From contig CAXKWD010000006.1 in assembly GCA_964059195.1 (NCBI GenBank), forward strand, positions 3,588,530-3,652,529: 64,000 nt of DNA. The letters run 5' to 3'. Positions 51,219-60,200 of this stretch are shown here, piece after piece. The notes below the pieces were generated by a model. The model was not told the DNA's origin and searched no databases. It saw only the letters and a program-made list of their open reading frames with translations. The first letter of the stretch is position 1; each line of letters starts with the position of its first letter. Source of the DNA: Ectobius pallidus (Eukaryota > Arthropoda > Insecta > Blattodea > Ectobiidae). Both the position numbers and the translations under genes were made by a program.

Positions 51219-53339
51219 GTTATTACATTACTTACGCATTCATTGCCACCTCCAGTTGCTGGTAAAGCTCCCTCTGATGTCTTTTTACGAGAACTGACGG
51301 GACACTGTGTTGATGATGAAGCGTCTCATTTGGTAACTCATATGAAACAGCCCAGTTGACTGCCATGGTAAAGATGTCTGTCCTCTCATACAGCATCCTC
51401 CATGTAACACAGAACGCGATCTAGAAGATTGTTATATTGTTTTAATACCTTAAATGAACCTGGTTGCTCGCACATTTAGCTATGGGAGTGTGCCTCCACA
51501 GAAGATTGTATAAACGTATCCAGAAAGAGGACTTTATCAATTCCAGTTTTACAGGCACTGAACATTACCCAATGAAGTTATTTTTTCTCATAGATTTGCC
51601 TGTAAACGCTGAAATGTAGCCAACAGGAATGTGAGTAATGATATCAGATTGGGGTGACGTACTTTTGAGCAAACGAGGGAAAAATGCCTACTTCACTTGA
51701 GCACAAATTAGTCGTGTATTCCAACGATTTGGCAACACCGCAATCAACTACCAGGCTATTATACTTTTAAATTATCCGTTAACATTGCCACCCAATAAAA
51801 TTGTTCGTCAATCATTGTCAAATGGTACTAATACTAATATTTCGTCTCTATTTTTCACCTCGGGCAATCTTGGTTCCGAAAATTAGTTGAAATAGGACTG
51901 AAAAAAGAGTATGTAAATAAACATTCGGACATAGGAAAATGGTTAAGCCACTTTTTCGGGTTACCATATTTACCACCAGAACAGGTATCTGATGCATAAG
52001 AAGTCTGATATTAATCGACTTTATGCCATTATGTTTCGGGAAAGATTAATTTATTAAGATATGTGACGCTAATGGGAGCTAGATATAAAGCACAAACACT
52101 GTAATTTCGACATTGTCATCAGGATGTGCCCATCAAATGGCGGTGGACATAAGCTAACTTTAGGAAGTGACGTGCCCATGAAATTGCGATGAAACCACAC
52201 AGTGTTGCCAGGTCTCATTTAGAGGAAAAATGTAAGTACCATTTCTGTATTTATTTACTTTGCTCAAATGAATATATTCATCGCTCATTTGCGATTTGCT
52301 CAAATGTTAATCACCGAACAGATTGAATTGTTTTGTGGCTCTGCCCACTTGTGACCACTCGAATGTTCAAATCCTATTTAATGACGAATATGTGTACACT
52401 GTCTTCGTTTCGATTCCATTGATATTAAACATTCTACAATAATTAATTACTGTCTAGTTACTTTCCGTACTTTATTTTAAGGTCGATTTGATATTCTCAG
52501 AGTTACCTATCTAAAGTTTTTTTTTAAATTTCAGTTATGTTTATACTCCTTTTAGCTTCGAGGTTACATCAGGAGTTCGAGATTTGTGTCTGTACAGTAG
52601 GGTAGGCCATGGAACTATTGATTGTCAATTGTTTCTATTTTCGGTGTATTTTATGGAGTAAATTTCAAATGATATTACTTGAAATGGATATGATACAAGA
52701 TGAAAAGGTGAGGATGATTCATGGTATGTAATTATCCAATTCGACAGTTGCCTTTACGACTGGGGAAACCATTAAAAAATTCATGTCAAATTGGCCGGCC
52801 CCGGGATTTGAACCTGGGGCCTCCCGAATGCGTGTGCAAGACGTTACCATCTCGGCCACCTCGCTCGGTAAAAAAAAACTGTTAATATTAATTTCCTCTT
52901 AAGTAAAATTGGTTTAATTGATGACTATGGAAATATAGTGAATTTAAGATATGGTAATTAAAATACTGTAAAAGTATACTTTTTCAAAATATGTATTCAG
53001 GTATGATATCAAAATAACCTCTGGGAGGGCGCAGCAATGAAATAGGGTAGCACTTTTTAGGGAAGGGGCAAACTTTAATAGCACTGACCTTGGGGACAAA
53101 GGAACCAAAACCATAAAAATTTACAATCCCATTAATAAAAGTGAAAGTCTGGACACTGGAGATTACTGATGCTACTCTTGAATATTAATAAATGAAACAA
53201 TACTCACAGAAAAACTAGCTCCTTCCGGAAACACGATATAACGCCTTCTCCTCGACAGTTTCTCAACGTTTTCTTGATCTGACAGAGTTTTTGCACCCAT
53301 CACTATTAGAGTGAGTAGCACCAAATGCCAACCAGCCAT
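31093..53339 (-). CDS. Gene B: DM4/12 family secreted protein, four exons
   Basis: On the - strand, joining 53339-53208, 51420-51236, 48767-48660 and 31246-31093 gives a 192-codon frame. Donors are gtgagt, gtaagt, gtaagt; acceptors ttctag, cccag, tttcag. Residues 1-17 are a signal peptide starting MAGWHLVLLTLIVMGA. SRRRR, a likely furin-type site, precedes YIVFPEGAS. Exon 2 has SYELPNET and RELYQQLEVAMN, exon 3 LDGRECIKRTLCEA, and exon 4 SCIDSYRECPFSLLD, so the DM4/12 pattern and its four cysteines are complete. Intron positions and phases (0, 2, 2) equal those of gene A. Intron 3 spans 17.4 kb and holds the LINE and gypsy-like insertions. The function is unknown. Confidence 0.9.
31247..32224. 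other. Intron 3 of gene B, unassigned
   Basis: AT-rich intron sequence. Nothing coding or clearly repeated was recognised. Confidence 0.45.
32225..33115. repeat. Dispersed repeat with ctga tract and gccggg end
   Basis: Starts tataagaggctatgccctga with a ctga run and passes through cttggaattttgacagtacc. It continues through a cctctatgagccataa segment and ends near acccgagcaatgccgggcc. Related copies are at 49640-49845 (inverted) and at 53645-53693 plus 55253-55670. It resembles the 3' ends of interspersed LINE- or RTE-type repeats, but no protein was seen. Confidence 0.65.
33405..33640 (-). mobile_element. tRNA-derived SINE
   Basis: On the - strand the tRNA-like part includes ggcttagctcagttggtaga, gcattggcacggatagccaa and a T-arm start cctgggttcaa, which folds through the D and anticodon arms. 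The loop would give a GGA triplet, but position 33 is C rather than U and the T arm and acceptor are lost. It is therefore a SINE, not a tRNA gene. The rest matches 14850-15060. Confidence 0.7.
33781..34075 (+). mobile_element. tRNA-derived SINE
   Basis: ggcgtagttttgtggttagc forms the A-box region and gggttcgatccccg the B box. A body of about 220 bases ends near tgccacggagtttatataat. Confidence 0.65.
34195..34461 (+). pseudogene. LINE N-terminal frame with a 2A-like NPGP motif
   Basis: The frame contains GGIEMNPGP near residues 22-30. NPGP at the end of an acidic or hydrophobic stretch is the hallmark of 2A ribosome-skipping peptides known in some LINEs. A lysine-rich coil follows. No following proline-led ORF is intact. 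Confidence 0.5.
34775..35427 (+). pseudogene. LINE endonuclease domain, frameshifted
   Basis: GPPKGDVNIFLTLFEELL is followed by DIILGTDLNLDLN, corresponding to the DFN-type catalytic segment of AP endonucleases. The frame changes near 35005 and continues with PTRVEACLDYWTS and LIADHLG, a variant of the terminal SDH motif. There is a stop at about 35215. Confidence 0.7.
35428..36125 (-). repeat. 3' LTR of the gypsy-like element
   Basis: On the + strand it starts tgaagcggttcacc directly after LINE sequence and ends ggccctcaca. By eye it is the same as 40598-41295. Confidence 0.65.
37915..38136. repeat. 46-47-bp tandem repeat, 5 units
   Basis: Units begin aagatgagtcctt and contain ctcagcttcaacataataat. 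The array lies inside the decayed region after gag. The same array is present at 43087-43308. Confidence 0.9.
38290..38370 (-). pseudogene. Decayed retroelement protease remnant
   Basis: On the - strand LGCDTLLKDEGILKF is followed by a stop. An ILGCD-type segment is typical of the C-terminal half of gypsy proteases. The upstream catalytic DTG cannot be recognised. Confidence 0.45.
38796..40145 (-). CDS. Gag-like protein of the gypsy-like element
   Basis: A 449-codon frame from the ATG at 40145. It is hydrophilic and acidic to about residue 250, with a probable coiled coil (heptad-like E/K-rich, residues 60-240), then an N/S-rich linker and a basic C-terminus (NWRNRNKAKVTRSVP). There is no CCHC knuckle. 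Position between the primer site and a decayed protease argues for gag; sequence alone would not. Compared with the copy at 43827, a single base change creates a stop that removes about 50 C-terminal residues. Confidence 0.6.
   Translation of the reverse strand: MITSRNEKVTNHKMEKTNSGELNPEGPSAQSEKESVGTKNKSQVMGEEGPQSWSLQAINQLIDKQLEENKMLIKQQANSYMELIEILFRDLEMRKRTSNEIKQSVDKRSDNLDKDPEHSNKVNNEVRSTNATSDEKVKDVELEIDMSKKSVELERENVDEKSVNESKEIKLQLTNTVKEIDSKIGTGPCSLRIEIVEKTNSLEGKLVKTFLNETGEPSTKIQGQVKEIDIQSSEEMSKVVISNDITTEINNLIDKNSSDTRSVCTDANSNGAWSPTVKVVNTSNLPVINSINGDQQTHSVCNDTNTKRSKVILPNHTVLPISDHIPMQLLMNFEVEGNVPEFENKKYDRGSIGQIQYDWSKKFDRGRYVDRKKGSSPYVRINNKGFDNSNDKVSQWNYNWRNRNKAKVTRSVPQQVPVTVKRIVLPETGGGSLDLYQRSSELRNERYVR
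40146..40597 (-). other. Leader region of the gypsy-like element
   Basis: Between the inferred 5' LTR and the gag start. It includes the primer site (rc of aagttgggcagacca at 40579-40594) and a similar duplicated block at 40536-40560. No ORF is supported. Confidence 0.5.
40598..41295 (-). repeat. Shared middle LTR of the tandem gypsy-like array
   Basis: It is the 5' LTR of the left copy and at the same time the 3' LTR of the truncated right copy. The neighbouring sequence just left of it also carries a second primer-site-like block (gcgccactatgaagcggttc), apparently a small local duplication. Confidence 0.65.
43087..43308. repeat. 46-47-bp tandem repeat, second copy
   Basis: The same five units as 37915-38136. 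The unit count and order are unchanged. Confidence 0.9.
43827..44963 (-). pseudogene. Truncated, frameshifted gag copy
   Basis: The 5' third is cut at 44963. A small deletion at about 44604 (relative to the copy at 39434) shifts the frame, splitting it into 44982-44566 and 44600-43827. Its C-terminus lacks the premature stop of the other copy and continues to about 43827 with a polar tail. Confidence 0.75.
44970..46429 (+). pseudogene. LINE reverse transcriptase, interrupted
   Basis: The first part (to 45400) has LQFGFRSGKSTVLAL, ILCDLSKAFDCV with the first catalytic Asp, and GVPQGSILGP. After a 198-bp insertion the frame continues with SPVLYADDSTL (the YADD catalytic pair at 45632-45643). 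The C-terminal region follows, with HILYGLRLWG and FYNKLPVSTR, to the stop at 46429. Apart from the insertion the frame is open, so the LINE was fairly young when hit. Confidence 0.85.
45401..45598. mobile_element. Penelope-derived palindromic insertion
   Basis: 198 bp inserted between two exact 14-bp copies of ttaatatataatat (45387-45400 and 45599-45612). It contains a perfect 35-bp inverted repeat (45449-45483 and 45560-45594) around a 76-base loop. The loop's cacaacgtttcaactctccc and ctggagtcttcctcagg are typical of the 3' region of Penelope-like elements. No RT or GIY-YIG coding remains. Confidence 0.7.
46556..46612. repeat. (ATT)n tail of the LINE
   Basis: About 18 ATT units directly after the LINE 3' UTR, the position of a LINE tail. 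Confidence 0.85.
46613..48659. other. Intron 3 of gene B, remainder
   Basis: It includes an (AT)n microsatellite at 48250-48287. I looked on the - strand for an extra DM4/12 exon and found none. Confidence 0.45.
48250..48287. repeat. (AT)n microsatellite
   Basis: About 18 AT dinucleotides. Confidence 0.9.
48660..48767 (-). CDS. Gene B exon 3
   Basis: 108 nt, phase 2 at both ends, with SGLDGRECIKRTLCEA and then MIEEILRIIF. It has the same length and phases as gene A exon 3. Confidence 0.93.
48768..49639. other. Intron 2 of gene B, unassigned
   Basis: A weak B-box-like gtgggtttgaatccta at 49365 suggests a decayed SINE. Otherwise nothing was recognised. Confidence 0.4.
49640..49845. repeat. 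Inverted partial copy of the 32225 repeat
   Basis: ggtactgtcaaaattccaag, a ctctaagttgattcttgtcag segment and a tcagtcagtcaatcagg run are the reverse complement of 32230-32440 and of 55255-55420. (TA)n tracts follow. Confidence 0.75.
49903..49978. repeat. Perfect 76-bp palindrome with AT-repeat centre
   Basis: atacaagagtctagttctgt followed by ttgcatata is mirrored exactly after an AT run, ending ...actagactcttgtat. It could form a long hairpin or cruciform. It lies beside a separate (TA)n tract at 49850-49898. Confidence 0.9.
50294..51049. mobile_element. PiggyBac-like MITE (TTAA duplication)
   Basis: TTAA then gggtatatgtacgtgaa at 50294, and ttcacgtacatataccc then TTAA ending at 51049. These are 17-bp perfect inverted repeats with the TTAA target duplication diagnostic of piggyBac-type transposition. 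The AT-rich interior of about 750 bp has no transposase. Confidence 0.75.
51150..51221. repeat. (TTA)n microsatellite beside gene B exon 2
   Basis: About 23 TTA units, ending some 15 bp from the exon 2 donor on the intron side. Confidence 0.92.
51236..51420 (-). CDS. Gene B exon 2
   Basis: 185 nt after ttctag, ending phase 2 at gtaagt. It encodes IAFCVTWRMLYERTD and then NWAVSYELPNET, the family's LPN-type segment, and the QRELYQQLEVAMN helix. A TTA microsatellite lies only about 15 bp beyond the donor. Confidence 0.92.
51421..52699. other. Intron 1 of gene B, unassigned
   Basis: No bounded repeat or coding segment was recognised. Confidence 0.45.
52700..52870 (-). mobile_element. tRNA-Ser/Leu-type SINE
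   Basis: On the - strand it starts accgagcgaggtggccgaga (A box tggccgagatgg), with a B box aggttcaaatcccgg. Its body has a ggtttccccagtcgtaaagg segment that matches 12035-12062. The head resembles a long-variable-arm tRNA, but the attached body identifies a SINE. Confidence 0.75.
53208..53339 (-). CDS. Gene B exon 1
   Basis: 44 codons from the ATG at 53339: signal peptide, SRRRR, then YIVFPEGASFS. It ends phase 0 before gtgagt. Confidence 0.92.
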
Positions 53340-53644
53340 TCTGAAATACTGCAGAAATTGTAGCTTTTAATTGCAGTAGTATGCAATTGCCCCTTACACG
53401 TGTTGCCCACGTGGTTCAAGAATCTCGTCCTCACACGCAGACTTCAGAAGGGGACGTTTTTGGCGTTTCCTAATAACGGAAGAATGTTTGCAAAAACATT
53501 GGCAAAAAAGATTATGAATAAATATCAGAGTATTTAGAACAGTGTGGTTTGAACACAGATGATTTACCCTGTGACTCTGGTAGTTATTTATCTGATAGCA
53601 GCGGTGACAAAGACATCATCATCATCATCACACACATCTCTCTC
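53340..53644. other. Upstream region of gene B
   Basis: About 300 bp between the gene B start and a cat/ca microsatellite (53616-53640). I saw no clear TATA box or initiator. Confidence 0.35.
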
Positions 53645-53693
53645 TATATATAAGAGGTAATGACAGAGAATCAACGTAGAGTCTAAACTATAA
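53645..53693. repeat. Left piece of a dispersed repeat split by a transposon
   Basis: gagaatcaacgtagagtcta corresponds to 32272-32295. The repeat resumes at 55253 with aggcaggacttgg and the following gaattttgacagtacc. The transposon at 53694-55252 therefore inserted into it. Confidence 0.75.
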
Positions 53694-55252
53694 TCACAAG
53701 TCAACAGCCAAAATGTATTTGAGATAAAATTAACCATACATTACCAATTTGGGGTCGCTAAGCACGAAAATGACATCCATTTTTGTCTATTAGTTCTCAT
53801 TTCTACAATACACAGGTTTTACTAAAAACAGTATTTTAGCCGAGTAACTTTGTTTGGAACAGACTGTTCCGGAAATTTAAGGGTGAATTTATGGCTCTAG
53901 CAGATACGATCAACTCTCAAACTGATATTCCTTTAAAAATTCAGTTCATATTTTTGCTTTGTGAGTGAGAAAACTGTCTATCAGTGTGCTTTTAAATAGT
54001 TAAAATAGGGAGTTGTTTAATTGTTATTGAGAGTGATTATAATTATAATTATAAAATAACAAATATGCATATATATTATCCTTTCTGTAATAGAATTGGC
54101 ATGGAAGATACAGAATGCTGCGTAAGTGTGTTAACAACACAAATAACTTTTGTTTTATCTGTGGAGAGGTGACTTTTAAATCGCAAAAGGCACGGTTAAC
54201 TCCTATTGTTAAAAAAACCTTTTCTTCTTTATTTTGGTTGCAAGGTTGGTGATCAGGACAAATCGTTTGCACCCCATATTTGTTGTCGTACTTGTTCCAC
54301 AAACCTACGCAAGTGGCTATATGGAAATGGGAGATATGAATTTTGCTATACCAATGGAAACAGGGTTATACGAATATTGTTGCTTTTTATGTGAATAAGA
54401 TAGTCGTGCGAAGGACAAACACTATGGAAAAAGCAATGGCCTCTCAGACAAAACTTAGAACCAGGTATTAAAAACATTGTTTGCAGACCACTGGTTGACA
54501 AGACTGAAATAACATTACCTGCGTTGCACATTAAGTTGGGACTAATGAAAAACTTTGTAAATGGTATGAAACAAAACGGAGAAGCATTTAGGTATCCCTT
54601 TCGTAAATTTCCACGATTAAGTGAATCTAAAATCGGAGAGAGAATATTCATAGGTCCTCAAATAAGAAAACTAATGGCTCATGAACATTTTCATGGACTT
54701 CTAACAGGCAAGGAGAAAACTGCATGGGTAGCGTTCACTAGAGTTGTACTTAATTTCCTTGGCAACAAAAGGGGGTCTAATTACAGAACATTAGTGGACA
54801 ATATGTTGATGGCTTATAATAGAATGGGGTGCAACATGTCTCTCAAGATGCATTTCCTTCACTCTCACCTAGTCTTCTTCTCTGAGAATCTTAGAGCAGT
54901 AAGCGACGAGCATCGTGAACGTTTCCACCAAGACATCGCTATTCTTGAACGATGTTATCAGGGGAAATGGAACACGTCTATGATTGCTGACTACTACTGG
55001 TCTATAGTAAGAGATGCTCCTAAGTTAAAGTACACTCGAAAAGCCAAAAGTCCTCGTTTATGAGGTATGTGACTAAAGATTACGCATATTTTCTTGCGCG
55101 AACAACAATGAAGGCTATATAGCCGATATCTTCTAAACGAGAACTAATAAAAAAATTTACTGCCATTTTCGAATTTAGTAGGCCAAATTACATAGGATTT
55201 GATACATTTTATTTCGGATACAAAAAACTTTTTTAATTTTGTTGACTTGTGA
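53694..55252 (+). mobile_element. TIR transposon carrying an arthropod orphan gene
   Basis: tcacaagtcaac (53694-53705) is the exact inverse of gttgacttgtga (55241-55252). Weaker inverted similarity follows further in (tgtatttgagataaaat against tgtatccgaaataaaat). Independent proof of the ends comes from the interrupted dispersed repeat, whose two halves abut precisely outside them. The target duplication is short and unresolved (AT-rich). Inside is the decayed gene at 54206-55063. Confidence 0.7.
54206..55063 (+). pseudogene. Decayed multicopy arthropod orphan gene
   Basis: The first block (54206-54394) has LYFGCKVGDQDKSFAPH followed by CCRTC, a CxxC zinc-site pattern. A frameshift leads to EYCCFLCE, a second CxxC, then stops. 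The second block (54524-55063, 179 codons) has EKTAWVAFTRVVLNFLGN, a CNMSLKMHFLHSHLVFF segment, HRERFHQDI and YQGKWNTSMIADYYW. I recall these phrases from uncharacterised multicopy proteins in arthropod and cnidarian gene sets; this is memory, not a search. The function is unknown. The HxxxRFHQD and KMHFLHSH segments look catalytic or metal-binding. It could be the element's transposase or cargo. Confidence 0.65.
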
Positions 55253-55670
55253 ATAGGCAGGACTTGGAATTTTGACAGTACCTTCGTTTCGTAATGTAAG
55301 TGCTCATTAAGAAAGGATTTTGCAAAATATTAATTTTAAATGCCAAAAATCAAATGTTTTAGTATAGGCTACTTAATCCCTTTTTCACACAGAATTATCA
55401 AATCCAAATCACAGTTCACATGACAACATATTGTTTCCAGTAGTCTCAGATTGGTTTGGGAAAAAATGAAATGGGACTTTGAGAAATTACGGAAGCTTCA
55501 ATATAATTCATCCTCTATGAGCCATAAAAATCTATATAAAGCGTTTTCTGAGGGAATAGTTTGATTGTGATAAGTCTTTCTTTCTATTTCAGATTATAAA
55601 TATCTATATAAAGACCTAGAATTTAAACATCGAAAGTCCTTCGTAAGTTAATTTCCAATTACAAAGTGTA
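55253..55670. repeat. Right piece of the split dispersed repeat
   Basis: Continues the family of 32225-33115 (gcaaaatattaattttaaat and a cctctatgagccataaa segment) but lacks about 380 bases of its middle. Confidence 0.75.
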
Positions 55671-56749
55671 GGCTAGTGTGCCTAACAGTATTTGCAATAT
55701 GATTTTTCGGAGGACCACTGGGAAAACCCAGAAAATATATATGCTTAGAAGTGTAGGAATATTGAAGGAAGCAGGAATAATGGAGAGAGAGTATTGTTGC
55801 TTTATTCTTCCTTTCTTGAAGACTACTGCTTCTCTTCTTACCTGGAGTTGTATTTGTTATAGATCAGTATTGAATAGCACTTTGCTATTTTACACTAGGT
55901 ATATTTCAGGATTGACTTAAAGTTCACTTGCTGTAAGAATACACCATGCTTTGTGATCTACAACAGTAATATAAAGTTCTTTATTTAATATCAAAATTAC
56001 AAACTTCTGCAATAATTCAGTTGTATTGGCTCAAAATACTACTGCAGTATACTCTATCTGCAAGTAGGAAAAGAGAAGCTGCAATTGCTTGCCAAAACTT
56101 CTTAACTTTATAAGTGCTGAATTACTTTTGTAAAAAACACTATTTAGCTAGACCAATCCTTGGTCTTTGAGTAATATTATAGATTATTCAAACTACTATG
56201 GCAGCATATTTGGCTTGCACGTAGAGGAAAAGAGGAGCTGCAAGGATGCCAAAACTCCCTACAATTATACAAGCAGTATTTACTTTAGCTACATAAAGAT
56301 GCTAAGCCTTACTTGGCTTTATGTGTAAACACAATTTGCTTATTTTTACTTAACTTGATTTGCGACTACATCTGATGAGAATGTGACTGCATTTAGCCGG
56401 ACTGTGGTTATGGGGTGTACAGTTATTGAAGCTGAAGTTCTATGGCGATGTAGATCATCCTGAACGGTGGCCAGTAGCGAGTCCTTCCATGGCTACAAGC
56501 TACGCTCCACGAAGTTCCAGGGCTGCTGCAATTCCAGTCTCCAAACTGGCTATGCGTTGTGTAGGGAACTCAGTAGGAATATAGTATAATATAGGTTTTC
56601 GGAGGACCAGGCATATGCCAATTAAATAATAATCGAAGGGAGACAATGGACTGTAGGTTGCTGGGACAGAGATTTTAACCTGGGTAATTTGCAATGATAT
56701 ATATTCAAGAAGCCTGAATTCTGAACTAATGGATACAGCACTTATACAC
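55671..56749. other. No gene recognised
   Basis: An 80-codon + strand ORF (55678-55920) has no recognisable motif. A ttttcggaggacca word occurs at 55697 and again at 56597, hinting at a decayed repeat. Confidence 0.4.
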
Positions 56750-57206
56750 AATAATAATAAAAGAATGAATACAGTTAATGTTCTTGTAGAAACTATTCTC
56801 CCGCCCTTTGGCGAAGGTAACGCTAGACACAGCCTGTACACAGCACGAGACTTCTAGGTTACGAGACAATGGAAATACTTGTAATTGACACTAAAGTACA
56901 ATATTATTTCCTGAATTTCACACGTACAGCTGCCTACACACTAGGAGCAATAATATACGCGGAGTTGCAGATGAATATTAGTAATATAGCGCGAAAACTG
57001 GCCTAAATCAGACGCAGCTGCATCGCAGGTCTATATACCATCACTTCTCGATCTGAACTAACTTGCGCTGCAACTGGCGTGCCTAACGCTGCAAGCACAC
57101 ACCTGCACAGGATATGAGTAATTCACGCGCCAATTAATTGGCGGAGGCGCCAATTAACACAGAGGCAAATATAAACCATATAAAACTATAGACTCTTGAT
57201 CTAACA
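56750..57206 (-). repeat. 3' LTR of the BEL/Pao element
   Basis: On the - strand it starts tgttagatcaagagtctata. The shared core has cgccctttggcgaagg, a small inverted motif. Confidence 0.82.
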
Positions 57207-57281
57207 TAACTCCCGCCTAAAATCGACAGATTTTACATAACACTTTGCGGATAGATCAAGATAACACTAATAGATTTACAC

Positions 57282-60200
57282 TTATTGAATAGGCAAGGGA
57301 CACACTTTTACAATTGGTCGCTTGTATTCACCATTAGACGTACGCACTGTCACAACACGCACTAAACCGTCGTCACCAGGATGCACTGATGAGATGATTC
57401 CCAGCTTCCACTGGAGCGGTGGAGAATTATCTTCTTTCAGGAGCACAAGAGTACCAATCTGGATGTTTTCGCTGGATGCAGACCACTTCTGCCTCTGCTG
57501 CAGTGAAAGTAGGTAGTCAGCTGACCAACGCTGCCATATGTGATGTATGTAGGTTTGTAGCTGATGCCATTTAGCAACATGAGAGACATTCTCTGCCATA
57601 GGAGGAGAAGGTAGGGCTGTGAGTTTTTCTCCAATGAGAAAGTGTCCAGGAGATAGATAGGATGAGTCGCTAGGATCATCACTTAGGCGTAGGAGAGGTC
57701 GAGAGTTTAGACAGGCCTCAATCTGGGTGAGAACTGTGGAAAGCTGCTCATATGTAAACACTTGGCTACCCATCACTCGTCGTAAATGAAATTTCATGGA
57801 TTTAACAGCAGCCTCGTGCAGTCCTCCAAAATGTGGGGAGGAAGCAGGGATAAAATGCCATGTGAATTCATTAGAGGAGGCGTAGTCTTGGAGAATTTGT
57901 TGATGGGTGCTGGACTGAAGCAAGAGACGCAGCTCGCGAAGCTTGTTGTTAGCACCAACAAAGTTCGTCCCATTATCACTAAATATTTCCTTGCAAAGTC
58001 CTCTACGAGATGTGAATCTGCGCAGGGCGGCGATGAAGGCATCAGAAGTAAGGTCGGAAACCAGCTCGATGTGAACTGCTTTCGTAGCCAAGCATACGAA
58101 GATAGCAATGTATGCTTTGACCTGAGTTTTGCTGCGGGGGGATCCGTATCTTATTAAGAATGGTCCAGCGTAGTCAACCGCAGAACGTAGAAATGCTCTA
58201 GCAGGGGTCACCCTGTAGCTAGGTAGGCTGCCCATTAACTGGTGAGCACCTTTGGCTTTCAATTTGAAACAAGTTAGACATCTATGTAGCGTAGACTTCA
58301 CAACTCTACGTACACTTGGAATCCAATATCGTTCTCGCAGAGAAGATATAAGCAACTGATGTGATGCGTGAAGCAGTCGTAGATGCTCGGATTCAATAAT
58401 CAATTTGGTGAGATGGTGCCCTGGAGGGAGGATAAGCTGATGTCGTGCATCATGTGGTAATTCAGCTTTCTCCAGACGTCCACCCACTCTGAGCAGGCCA
58501 TCCTTGTCCACAAAAGGCACCAAGGAGTGAAGCGAACTCTTGTTATTCACTTGCATCTTACTCTTCAGATCAGACAGTTCATGTGAATAGGCTGCTTGCT
58601 GAGCTATTCTTATACAAAGCAACAAAGCTTGTTGTAATTCCTCAACTGTGAGAGGGCCGTGACGTTTAACTTGGCTTCTACAGTTGTTTATAAAGCGTAG
58701 CATATACGAAGTAACTCTTTGTAAACGCGCTAGCTTGGAAAAGCGTAGCATAAAATCTTCTTCAGCATGTGTGACTAGGCAAACTGTGTCACGCTGCTCA
58801 CTAACGTCCTGCAGCTCAAATTGCTGAGGCTGTTTGGGCCATGATTCAATAGGCTGTGAAATCCACACAGGCCCGTTCCACCATAAATCAATGTCTGACA
58901 TTTGTTCTGTCACCACACCTCTCGAAATCAAGTCAGCCGGGTTGTGTTGGGTGGCCACATGCCGCCAAGCTGCCGTTTCTGACATCTCCTGGATTTGAGA
59001 TACGCGATTAGACACAAATGTTTTCCATTTATGGGGATTAGATTTGATCCATGAAAGCACAATCATGGAGTCAGACCACAGATAATTTTGTGATGTAGGC
59101 AATTTCAAGTCATTGACAACTTTATGATACAGTTTCGCAAGTAACAAGGCACCACACAACTCGAGTCTCGGAATTGTTTGCTTCTTCAATGGCGAAACCT
59201 TGGACTTGGAGCAAAGTAGTTTAGTTGTAACAAGACCACTGCTGTCAGTAGACCGTACATACACACAGGCACCATAGGCTTTCTCCGAGGCATCACAGAA
59301 TCCGTGTATCTGTATGTCGGTAACCGTAGCTGCTGTTAACACATGGCGTGGAATGCGAACATTATGAATTGTAGAAAGAATATCACAGATGTCTATCCAC
59401 TTTTCCCTTAGGTGAGATGGCAACTCCTCATCCCAACTAAGCTTAGCAAGCCATAGAGATTGCAAGAACATCTTGGCATGGATTACGATAGGACTTATGA
59501 GGCCTAAAGGATCAAAAATAGAGGATGTAACAGCAAGGATATTTCTCTTGGTAAACTTGTAAGAAGGAGGTTCTTGGAGGGAAGAATGGGATTGTATCTG
59601 TAACAAATCAGTACTGGGATGCCACAGAAGTCCAAGCGCATGAGCATTTTCACTGTTGTCGAGGGACAAAGGAAGTTGCGTTTCTCTGTGCTCCACGGGC
59701 ACTGCTTCCAAGATAGCCTCGGTATTTGAACACCATTTGCGTAGTGGAAATCCTCCACTGTTTAACATGAGTATAAGTTCACTTTGCAGTTGTAGAGCTT
59801 CCTGTAGATCGTCATGACCTGACAGGCAATCGTCCACATAGAAAGAGGTTCTTACTGCGTCTGCAGCACGAGGATATTTAGACTCTTCTTCTTGAGCGAG
59901 TTGACTCAAAGACCGTATGGCTAAGAAAGATGCTGACTTAGTGCCATAGGTTACAGTAGTCAAGGCATAATCTTGTAGTGGCTCACTTTTATCTGGACGC
60001 CATACAATACGCTGGAGATTCTGGTCTTCAGGATGCATATGTACCCTCCTATACATTTTAGATATATCAGCTGAAAATGCATAGCGATATGTTCTGAAGC
60101 GAAGAATAATTGATGACAGATCATCTTGAATTGTAGGACCACATTCTAGGATGTCATTCAAAGAGCACCCTGTGTCCGTCTTTGCAGAAGCATCAAACAC

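Noticed and set aside
52790..52870. Possible tRNA-Leu/Ser gene on the - strand
   Set aside because: A and B boxes are good but the sequence continues into a SINE body shared with 12035-12062, so it is a SINE.
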